Positions 36,301 to 48,300 of a DNA stretch of 64,000 nt are shown one piece after another. The notes under the pieces were generated by a model. It was not told the DNA's origin and did not search any database. It saw only the letters and a program-made list of their open reading frames with translations. Every line of letters begins with the position of its first letter. Within the stretch, counting starts at the first letter, position 1. The stretch spans positions 1 through 64,000 of the forward strand of contig NW_004190502.1 of assembly GCF_000224145.3 (NCBI RefSeq), in the 5' to 3' direction. The stretch comes from Ciona intestinalis. Lineage: Eukaryota > Chordata > Ascidiacea > Phlebobranchia > Cionidae. Made by a program: the position numbers and the translations under genes.

Positions 36301-39300
36301 AGAGATGATTTTTGGACCTTTCTTTTAATTTCCTGTGATTCTTCAATTTTTTCTAACTATTCGTAAAATTGATTTTGATTTTATCTATTTTTTAGAATTA
36401 ATTCATTTATTCTTTCTATTTATCGCCAGCTTCTGGTTTGATTGAGTTGGATCAGCGGTCACTGGAGGCGACACAGAGCAACGGGAAAGTTGACCTCATC
36501 GTTCGTAGGAGACACCGTACCACGGGGAGGGTGGTGGTGCCGTGGCGTGTTGTGCCGCAGACCAACGACTCCGTGTACGTTGGTTTGGTTGATGAAGTAA
36601 CGATGGCCGATGGTTCAGATGAAGCGGTGATTGAAGTGAAACTACCGGCGCTGCCTTTGCAAAACGGGGAGGAAAAGATTCAAGTCGTGCTCGAACCACC
36701 AGTGGGCGCTCACGCTAAGCTTGGAGATAATGCTGCTTGTGATGTCATAGTTACGCATGATGTTGGTGAGTATGATGTCATTATGTTGGGTGTAATGTCA
36801 TCATTGTTGGTTGTGACATCATCAATATTAACTATGACATCACCACCAGGCGAGGGCGTGGTAGAGATGCGATCACATGACACGACATGCATGGCTGAAG
36901 ACGGTGAAGCTGAAGTGACAATTGTCAGGAAGATGGGCCACGACTTTGGTGCCGAGGTGGCGTGGCTTGTGGAAGATGAAGACGCCGTGCGTGGGAAGCA
37001 TTACGAGGGGGAGGGAGGTGGGTGGGGGTTGATATTGTTGTGCCCAAATAAGCACCGTAGGGGTTGAAAGAATAAACCAACTGTTGCCCCAATTCCTTCA
37101 ACAACCTTACTCATATAGAACAGAATAATTAACTAATTCATGGCCAATGTTTGAACCCAATATAAGCCCCAACAACCCAATGTTATAATTAATCAATTAA
37201 TCCCATGAAAGGTCGTTTAAAGTTCAAACCCGGTGAATCGGAACGAAGTATTCGGATCCCGGTCAACAACGATCCAACGGGTGACGATCGTCACTTCCTG
37301 GTTCGTCTACAGGAGGTCAAAGGTCGCGACAAACTTGGTGATGTCATAATGACACGCGTCAAAATAACCAACGAAGCGAGTAAGTTAATTGGTTGAGTTT
37401 TTCAACTACTATGAGGGAATTTTATTTTATTGATTTTTTAGGAGAATACTTATTTTCTAAATAATAACCTTTTCATTTACCCTGATTATTATTATTACGC
37501 ATAGCCTGGTTTACCAAATGTCATTTTGCTGCTAATTTCCTTCTCTTCGCTGTTTAATTATTTGATACTTTTTATCCTATTCAATTACCAATTAAGTTAT
37601 TAATAATATTATGTAGTATCTCTGTTTATAACTTTATTTTACATTCACCTCGTGTCTCCACAGCGCCCCCCAGTGTTGTGTCGGACTTTGACGCGGACCT
37701 CGTCGCTCCCCATGTGATCAAAACGTCATGGTTACCACCACACGATGGCGCACCAGTTACCGGGTATAAAGTAACGTACTGGAGTCGACCGGGAACCGTG
37801 AAAACAGAACACGTGCCTGCCGATGTGAGTTTGTTGTTATAACAGCAGATGTACGTTGACGAATACATATATAAAGTACATGTTGATGTATTTACATATA
37901 CGGGTTGCATTGATAATAACGGGTGAAGTTTTTATACAAGAACACTTCTCGTGGTAAACCCGGCAGCAAACATATAATACCATGATGTCATAACAGGATA
38001 TTGTTCTAATACAAGTATATACGATAAGATTACTTGTTACACCTGGACATGAAATAATAATAACATAGATTCAATAACCTGATACCCCACCACAGATATA
38101 ATCACACGTACAACAGCACAATGATAATATATCTTCCAGGACTAAACATATAACGTTCCAACCCAATATTCCAGGTTTACTCCACGCAACTTGAAGGCTT
38201 ACAACCATCCACCCCCTACCAAGTTAATGTACGAGCATTGAACGGGGTGGGTGATGGCCCCCCAAGTGATACGACTATGGTGGAAACACAACCTGGTAAT
38301 GTCGTTATTGTTGGTGTTACTTTATTTAATATTTAAATATTTATTTTATACTTTATCTTATTTTTATGTTTTTTAAATTTTTTTATATTTTTTCTGCTAT
38401 TTTTGTATTTTTTTATACTTTTATGTTTCTATTATTTATCAGAACTCCGCCTCTCGTATCACTCGCCAATGCAAGCGAAGACGAGCCAGAAGGTGGCGCA
38501 CTTCACCTTAAAACGAAATATTAAAGATTTCTATGAAGAATTAACGTGGGTGGTAACCAAGGAAATGCGAAGGAAAAGTGACGACGACAGTTCGACGTCA
38601 TCGTCACAATCTAGGTTTGTGATGTCATAATGTAAATTCCCCTCGCATGGTGACATATATATAATGGTAGCAATGTCTGATATTTTGTGGGAGTTATTTT
38701 AGAACACATGATGATTTTACATGATTATGAATTTTTTCATAATATTTTTCCTCCCCAGTTCATCAAGCGATGACTCCGACTCACCACACGAGGTTGCTAG
38801 AGGGTCGGTGACCTTTAACCCCGGGGAGGACACGGTGGTGGTCGATTACCCGCTCAAGCAGAACATGCGTCATGCTTCACAGGTTTATCGCTTACTCATG
38901 CGTAAACAACCATGTGACGACGATCGTGAGCGCCCTCTAGCCAATGTTGAGCTTAACGTGATTAACGATACAGGTATTATGATGTCATTAATATTATCAT
39001 CAGTATAATATTGTCATTATGATGTCACGATGACATCATTAGTATTAGAATGTCATCAATTTAGGATTTTTTCTAAGCAGAGAATATTTTTTGTGCGAGT
39101 TCACGATATTTAAGGTTTAATACTCGCAGGCGATTTTCTTACGAAATAATTCTGCGGATATTTTAAGAAACTCACGGTTTTGCACAAACGGTTCAACCAA
39201 GGCCTGGCAAAGATATGAGGCAACTGTCGGTTAAAATTCTGGCGTGCTATGCTTTAGGACCTCACCCATATATAACCACAACCCCCAATAATCCCCCTAA

Positions 39301-42300
39301 CCCCAGGTTACCCCGGTCGAACGCGGAAACCTTTTGCATCATCCGTCTCCCCATGTGATTGTTCTGTGTCATGGGAAAGTCCCGCTGGGGGTGGCCCCGT
39401 GGACGGCTACCAGGTGGTTGCAAAAACTAAAGGTAATTATGACATCATAAAGTACTTTTATACAAGTTTTTCCAATAAAATATTACTTTGTTTAAATCAA
39501 CTAAAACTCACTGTGAGTTTATTGTATGTTGGATTTAGCGACCACGTTTTTATTTGATATTTTTACTCAAGTAGTTTCACCTCAAGCGTGTTTTAACGAC
39601 TGTTGTTTTGCTGCTAATTCTCCTCCCTTCAACCCCCTCCCCTCCTGCAGGCGAACCTGACCTCATGGTCACCGTCGGGCCCGACGAGCGACGCACGATA
39701 CTAACGGGGCTTAAACCATCGACCGATTATGACATCATAGTTTACCCGTTTAACGAGGTCGGTGAAGCACGACCGTCGCAACCAGCCCATGTGACCACAC
39801 AAGATGGTTAGTTTATTTAAACTAATTTATTTTTTATCAAATTAGTTAGTTTGTTACTTCTACTACCAGGCACAATGTAAAATTAACTTTTTTGGTTCTG
39901 TTAAACAAAAACATTAATTTTATCCCAACATTTTTTACAAATTAATTAAAAAATCAGTAACAAGGTTATTCAAAAAAAGCTTTTAACTAATTGTTTAATT
40001 AATTGATCCACCCAGAGTTGAAAGTTGAATTCAGCGAAAAGTTTTACTCGTTCAAAGCGAGCGACAAAGTTGCGGTGATTCCCCTAAAGCGACACTTCAC
40101 GCGAGGTTACGCGACTTTGAACTGGAACGCGAGATGGTGCAAACGACACGAGGATAACGTGAATTCAGATTCCGAGTCCGATTCCGAGGTAATAGTGGTG
40201 ATTATGATGTCACAGTGGGTATTATGATTAAACTGGGAAGCTAAATATATGATGTCACCTCTGTTTTAAAATATTTGATACTTTGTTTTTAAAAAGCTGG
40301 TTTACATTAAAACTTGGGCTGAATACATTTTGTGCCAAGCTTGTGTTAAAGTTGAAGTGACATGCTTACGCCAATACATTACTTTATGCATATATTCACA
40401 TCTAATATTTTGCACATAACTTACCCGATGTTTCTATAAAACTTGTTTCATAAACACCCGTGTTATAAGGACTTGATAATTTAAATCGCTTCTTATACAG
40501 GAGAATGTTCAACGTATGTTTTCTGTTGAAATGAATATTGTTAATTGATGTATAGACACCTAACAACAGGGTTTAAGCATTAAAATTGTTTTAGGTAAAA
40601 ATTACAGTGCCAAACAAGTGCTTGCTTAGATAGTGTTTATAATCGTGCCCGCTTACAAGTTACCACCCATGTAACTTTGTGGGTGATAGTTAGTGCATAT
40701 CACACTGATTATTATGATCAACACAGGGCCGGGCACGAGACTTTGCGTCAGGATCCATAACTTTCCCCGATGGAAGCGAGGGGTCCGAGGTTCGAATCCC
40801 ACTGCAGCAAGTTCCACCCAAGAAGAAATCTTTCTTTTGGATAAATATAAGCGATCCCAACCGTAAGAAGAGGTTGGCACAGATGAGGTGTTCGTTACTC
40901 GACGATAGGGGTGAGTAAATATGGGTAAACGTGACCCCATCCTATCAATGAAATGCACAACAGCGTACGGGGTAATTGGGTTCGAAACATCGGCGATCAC
41001 GAAGGGTTACGTGGACGACGTGACCGGTGCCGTGGCTGTGGTGCCACTGGTGCGTGGCAACGGCACTGAGGGTCATGTGACCGCCAGTTGGGTGGCACTA
41101 GAGCCACACGGCGTGGTGTCGAGTGAATCGCGGTCGGGGGTTGTCACGTTTTGTGACGGCGATAACGCGGCAACCGTCGCGATATTGCTCAACCCTGATT
41201 GGCTGGAAAGGTCATGTGACCCGATTGTCGTCAATATCGAGCTCACTGAAGCGAATCGTGGCGCGACCATCGACCCCGACAAACGAACGTGTCACCTGAC
41301 ACTCATGCCTGGTAAACAACAACTAACAAAACTAAAACAAAAACTTCCGCACAAAATAACAAATAAACAAAAAATAACAAGCGATCAAAAATAACCGAAA
41401 ATATCGCTAAACTTTCGATTGTGACATCATAACCGTTTCAACTGTGACATCATAACAACACTTCTTCTTCTCGACCACTGCACGTCGCTAGAGAGTAACC
41501 GCATGGAACGAAAACTTGAGGTAAAACTAAAAGCATGGTTTGTTGTTATTGTCGTGGAATTATTTTTAATTTTATTTCTTTTTCAGCTGAGCGTGGAACC
41601 ATCTCAATAAAGAGTGATTGTGATGTCACAAAGTGGCCGATTGATGACGGGATAATCGAGTTTAAGGTTGAGAGGCAAGATGGGACGCATGGTCCGGTTT
41701 ATTTGAAGTGGAAGGTGAATGACATTGGTGGGGAGGTGGGCGAATACGTGGTGGATACATCGGGTGAAGTGAGGATGACTCATGGAGAGGATGAGGTTGC
41801 GTTCGGTATCAAGATGAAGGATTGTGAGCATGGGCCGCGCCATAATGTGGTTTATGATGTCATAATATACACCACAACACCTGGTGTAAAGATCAAGGAA
41901 GGTTGTGGGGTCGTAACCATGACGATGTTGCCGAACCTAGGGATTGTGGGGTTTTCACCCATCGATGATGTTGACTGGCCGACAAGTGGGATTGGATATG
42001 AAGTTGTACGTGAGGAATCCACCACTGGAGGGTGCTATTTACAATATGAAATATTGGGAGGGGAGGAATTGTTTGTGGAAAGTGGAGATATACGAATGTC
42101 GCACGGGGAGTCAAGGGTTGTGGGTTCGATACCCGCTAAAGGGGGTGCGTGGCCGGATAAAGACGTCGACGTTACTTTACAACTTTTCCCAGTAACCCTG
42201 GTGTTGGGATGAAAGCAGGGGGCGACGTTGTGAAGTTTGTGGTGAAGAAACCGAAACCTACGGGTAGCGTGGGGTTTGAGGGGTCACAAGTTGTTGAAGC

Positions 42301-45300
42301 GAACGCAAACGTGGATAAATATGTTTCGATCCCGGTTCCGAGGGTCGGGGGGGTTCGTGGGGAACTCCCTGTGAAGTATCGTACACGAGATGGCAGCGCC
42401 ATGGCCGGGACCCACTATGTGGGGTGTAGTGGGGGGTTGGTATTGGGGGATGGGGTGAACATGGGTGAAGTGAGGGTACCACTGTTGGAGGGGGTGTATC
42501 GGGGTACGAGGGGGTTCTATGTGGATTTCCATGATGATGTCATGAGTGATGATGTCACAAACAAAGATGATGTCATAAACAAAGACGATGATGTCACCAG
42601 TGATGATGTCACAAAGTCAGTGGAAATCGTGTTGCTACCAACAGACAACGAACCGAGTGGTGATGTCATAATAGGTGATAGTGATGTCATAGAAGTGGAC
42701 ACAAAGAAAGTCAATGATGTCATAATCCCCATTCGTCGAGTGAATGGAGTTGGTGGTGATGTCATAATGAGGGTTATGACATCACCATTGACAGCCGAGG
42801 GGGGAGTTGATTACACGGAGTTGGATCGAGTTGTGGAGATGAAGGATCGGGAAGATGAGGTTGACGTGGTCGTCCCGCTTATACACAGGAAACATCCGGA
42901 GGAAAGGAGGTTCAGGGTTGGAGTTCAAGATGTAGAGGGTGCGGGGGTCAAGTCCCCGTCGGTTGATGTCGTGTTGTTGCCCACGATTGCTCAAGTTGTC
43001 GTTGATGATATCATAGTTGATTATGACACGGGTGTCGTAACAATGGATGTGCGGAGGGCCGAGGGGGTGGGGGGGAAGTTGGAGGTCCCGTACCGAACCA
43101 GGGGTAAGACGGCTACCCCCGGTGTAGATTATATGGACGAGGAAGATGTTTTGATCCTCGAGGATCAAGATGATGTTGGGAAGATTAAGATCCCGATCCT
43201 CGCATCCGGACATGAGGAGAAAAAGATGTTTTACTTCGATCTTGACGATGAAACCATCCCGATCCATCTTCCCCCAAATCAACTGGACCATCTTGCCCCG
43301 AAGCTGATCCTCCCCGATGACCTCCGTTTCACAGGAAATGATGTCATAGCCAAAGTTCCAGTTCAACGAGTTGGTGGCGATGGTGATGTCACAATGGCGT
43401 ACGAATCTTTGGGGGGGACCGCTAAACCTGGTGTCGATTACGTGGGGGTGGACGGGGTCGTGACCCTGCGTGAGGGGGAAGATGGCACACTCATCGAAAT
43501 CCCTCTAGTGGCCACCGATCACGACGAGGATTTGGATTTTAAAATTCGAGTAAAGAACGGCGATAATATTGTTGATTATGATGTCATACTAGTTGCGACA
43601 ATGGATCATCCACAACGTAACGTTCGACCCTCGTTAGATGAAGTTAACGTGTCATCAGCGATGATGTCATCAGGTGATGATGTCATCATCACAATCCCAG
43701 TACAAAGGATAAGTGATAATGTTAATTGTGATGTCATAGTCCCGATTAAAAGGGTGGATGGTTCGGCCGTGGAAGGAGTCGATTACATCATCAGTGATGA
43801 CATCATCCACATCCCGAGGGGGGAAACACAGGGATCAGTGGATGTTGAAATAATGAAAAGGAACCGGGAGCATCCTATGGACTTTGGGATCAAGTTTGAG
43901 AATCAAGATGGAGATGAGGAAGTGGTGGTCCATCTTCCCCCGTCCCAACCTGCCCCATCCCAAGTTGCCCCGAGCCAACTTGCCCCTGATTCTCCAGAAA
44001 CAATCCCTGGAGATAAAGACGAGGACGCCAAAGCAGTGAGCCATCTTGCCCCCAACCCTCCGGGAACAATCGAGTTCAAATCACCGACTTTCAATTTTCC
44101 TTATGATGTCACAAAGGGGGTGATTATTCCTGTATTGCGAAACAATGGAACTGGTTGTGATGTCACAGTCGATTATTTTACGAGGGATAACACGGCGATT
44201 GCCGGCTGCCACTACAAGGAGCAAGCGAGCACCTTGAACTTCAAAGATGGGGAGGAAAGAAAAGACGTCGTCGTGGATTTGATCCCGGATGTTAAGCTTG
44301 CGGAGGATGTTACGTTTGTGATGGAGTTGGGGGCGACGGGGGGAGGGGCGGAGGTTGGGGGGGTTTATGAGACCGAGGTTCGGTTGGAAGCGGATGTTGA
44401 TCCGGAGGACCCAGGAGTTGTTGGGTTCGAGGAGGCGAAGATCTCGTTCTCATTGAGGAAGTTGGGGAAGAAGGGAACGGATGTGACGATCGAGGTCCCG
44501 GTTCGGAGGACTTACGGGTGTGGGGGTGACGTGGGGGTAGATTACTTCACCCGGGATAATACGGCTGTGTCCGGAAGACACTTTGTTGAGAAGGAGGGGG
44601 AGTTGTTGTTTAAGGATGGGGAAACAACGGGGGTGATAAGGGTTGAGTTGATCCCTGGAAAGCATTATAAGGGGGTGAGCTCGTTTACGCTGGAGTTGGG
44701 GGGTACTGTTGGTGGGGTGGAGGTGGGGGTGTATGAAACAGAGGTTATTATTAAACCTGATCCCATGGGAGAAGATGGACCATCGTCTTCTTCAAGTTCA
44801 GAATCAGATTCTAAGAATGTTGGATCCTCAGGAAAGACAAAGAGCAAAAAGAGGAAGAAAAGTTCGTCTTCTACTTCATCATCCTCATTAAGTTCATCAA
44901 AATCGAGCTCGGAATCCGAATATGACGTTCAATCTTTCAAGAAAAAGAAGAAATTATCTCCACCCCCTGAGAAAGTTGGATCAAGCTCCTCAACATCAAG
45001 TTCCGATTCAGATGATGGTAAATCCTCCATAAAGAAGAAACGATCAAAATCGTCTTCCTCATCTTCTGATGAGTCATTTCTTAAAATCCCTAAGTCGCCC
45101 AAATCCCCTATCACAGCGTCGCGTCATCGTTCGTCAGCAGTTTTCAAACAAACGTCCGTCGTTGAGATTCGTGAATATGTTGAACGTATAGGTGGGTTGT
45201 GATGTCATAATAACCAATAACCATTGTGATGTCATAATAACCATTGTGATGTCATAACGACCATTATTAACCCGTTGTTCCACAGAGTTAGAAGAAGGTC

Positions 45301-48300
45301 CGGGGGAAATCGGGTTTCCGAGCGATAAGTTTGAGTTTGTGTCCAGTGTTGACCAGGAAGCAAAAGTTCGGGTCGTTCGTACGAATGGCAACACTGGGCA
45401 GGTCACGGTTGATTGGTTTACGAGGGAGAACACTGCCGTGGTTGACGTTGATTTCGTCGAATCGGACGGCTGGATTCGATTCGAGCCCGGCCAATCAGAG
45501 GCTTGGATATCGGTGCCATTGTTACGTCGTGATGATGTTATAATGAAAGACAGAAGTTTTATTGTTGAGCTCGGGATGCCCGATTGTGATGCAACAGTCG
45601 GTCGTTACGAGACAATGGTTACGATCCAATGTAAAAATGATGAAGGTGATGTCATAATGGGGTTCATTGTTCCGTAACAATACTAACAATTGTTTTAACA
45701 GGTCTATGATGTCATCAACTACCTTTGTTGCGAAACAATCGATAAAAACGCGGCGAAAAACTACAAAAAAACTTAGCGAACCGTGAAAGACGAGCTTCAC
45801 GCTTGAATAACTTCGAACATAACATAGACATCTTATAACAAACTTAAACTACACAAAAACGAACATAGAAATAACATTCAGGATTAATTTCTATGAAATA
45901 CGCAACAAACAAACCATGTCTTACAAATAGTTTGCCGTAACAGGAATATTTGGCCTCAAATGGCATCGTAAGTCTCTTATTTAAAACGAACACTGAGCAA
46001 ATTCGCGATAAAACTAAAAGTTGATGAACAAAGCTAACTTTTAACACGCCATTTGCGAACCGATGTTTCGACGACATATACAGGTCGTCATAAATACCAA
46101 ACGATCTATTCTACAACTGGTGTTATAAAACATAAACATCTTATATTACAGCACACTTGGTGGCGCCAAAAGACCCGAAAGTTGACGTAACGGGGCCGAC
46201 CTCTATGGTGGTCACATGGTCACCACAAGAGGCACCAGTGCACGAGTATATGGTGGGTATTGTGATGTCATAATCGTAACATAAATATATCATAAACAAA
46301 TTTTACTTCATATTTTTCATCCTACGTAACTCTGTCAAGAAAGTAAATATTTAAAAAAAATAACTGCTAAGTTCGGAGCATTCCTAAATGTAACATATGG
46401 GGCGAATAATGGAGTATTATGTTATCACAATCTGGCCAAAGTCCTCGCCTTCACCTATGTAGAATAAACATCGAAAAACAACGATAACATAGACATCAAA
46501 TTACCTTCCATTAGGTGGCGTACAACCGCGTTGGAGCAAACGCCGAGCCTCACCGTCACACCTTGCCCTCTAGTGACCACTCGATCGCGATAGACGACTT
46601 GACCCCTGAGTCAGCGTACGTGGTAGTTGTATCAGCGATGGGGGAGGACGGACAACAAGTTTCGACGGAGGTCATCGGGTTCAAAACACCTGGAAAAGGT
46701 GGAGGCTGTAGATGCTATTTATAATAGTTATGGTGTTTACTTATATGGTTATGGTTAATGTGGCCTATTCAACTTGATATGAAAGTAAATAAAATATGTC
46801 ATTTAAACAACTAAGAAGGGTTGGTTGGGTTATTTTAACTTATTAGAAAGTTGGTGAAACTTATTATGATGGGCTAGTAAATAATGGTAATCNNNNNNNN
46901 NNNNNNNNNNNNNNNNNNNNNNNNNNNNNNNNNNNNNNNNNNGTACACTGTTCATGGGGGAACCCCCTGTTACGAACGGGATAATCACGGGGTACGAGTG
47001 CCTTTATAAAACTGCGGTTAAGTTTGGGTTATTGTTTTATTACCTTAAAGTGTGGCGGTACAACGCCAGTCACCAAAGTAGGTGCTGTGTATTTCTATGA
47101 ACAATTGCCCCCCATGCTATATCAATAATATAGTACAGACACATAACCATATATACAATAGGTGTAATGGTGCTTTGCTACAATGTCATAAATTTTGAAA
47201 CATTGTTTGTAAAGCTGATGTGAATTTAGTTCATTTCATAATCTTCCAACCAGAAAAGCTGAATACCTATATTTATATATTAGCATATGCATATATAATG
47301 TTATGTCTGATGTCAACAACAGTTGGGAAATCAAGGTCATTTATAATAAAGATCGGATAAACGATATCATTTTACAACTATTTCCTCCTCTTGCTGTTTT
47401 TTTTAAATAGATAAATTTAGTTATTAATAAACAAACCTTATTATGACATCACAGAAGAAACACCCGGCCAGCCCCCTGTCGTTGTTCGAATCCCAAACGG
47501 CCATTATCGCTCCCTCCTAGTGGAGAATCTGGTCCCAGACACCCCGTACGTTTATTCAGTCCGAGCACAAAATAAACATGGATTGAGTTTGCCGAGGGAA
47601 GCGAAGATGAAAATCGAACACGTCGGCTCGAGGCCCCCATCTGGTGAGGAATATATTATTTCTATGTTTTTTTGTAATTATAGGGGTTAACACATATTGT
47701 GTATTGTTGTTGCATTATATTGGAAATTTAGACATATTATTATATTATAATTGACACATGTTTATTATAAGCATAACCATAAGATAACGGAATAGGATAT
47801 TATTCACGGCTGTATAACAACCGAAAGTTTGATTAGAACTTCATAATAAAACAAACTTGAGGGAGTTTGCTCCTTCTCCCACTCCTCCCACTAATCTCAC
47901 TTTTTCTCCTCTTCCTCCCAGCCATCTTCTTGGATGAGGAAAATATGAATCTTCTCCAAGAGCAAATCAAACTGGAGAAGCTAAGACAAGAAGAAGAACA
48001 ATTAAGAGTCGAACAGATGATGTCATCACAGCCACACGAGGGAGGAAAAGAACAACAACAACAAGTAAAATAGAAATATGTATATAAAAAATTTAAAATA
48101 ATAACTAAAATACCAATAAAAAAAATAATAAATATAAATAAAATAAAACAGAGCTTAAAAATACTTATCATAAATAATTGAATCATTAAATATGATATCT
48201 ATGTTAATAAATATGATATCTATGTTAGCAGCACACCACGCACTACGTGCATGAACCAATAAACGAAACAACAACGACAACAGCGACAAAAACTAAAGTT

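Larger units (their letters stand above)
20544..37382 (+). other. Calx-beta array 1: about 21 domains
   Basis: Each domain shows the Calx-beta pattern: a first half with F..... IPV.R and a W/Y..DG.A..G.DY end, and a second half with F..GE.... I.IP, E.F.V.L and an I.ND.G close. Approximate starts of domains 1-21: 20544, 21473, 21866, 22543, 23334, 24251, 25482, 26071, 26836, 27467, 29060, 29939, 30827, 31637, 32141, 33039, 33656, 34995, 35769, 36430, 36851. Most domains use two exons, with phase 1 at domain borders. Domains 2/3, 14/15 and 18/19 are joined within exons. Domain 6 is broken by the gap at 24976. Short linker exons sit at about 28658-28699 and 34610-34664. In sodium-calcium exchangers this fold binds calcium through acidic loops; acidic residues at domain ends (EDDG, NNDIS, NDIG) leave that possible here. 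Confidence 0.85.

Noticed and set aside
40770..40810. tRNA-like segment with ggttcgaatccc
   Set aside because: It lies in the second exon of Calx-beta domain 23 and no cloverleaf or anticodon arm can be formed around it; the T-loop resemblance is chance.
42782..44665. Minus-strand open frames under the giant integrin exon
   Set aside because: They are shadows; the plus frame shows clear Calx-beta domains, while the minus frames show nothing recognisable.
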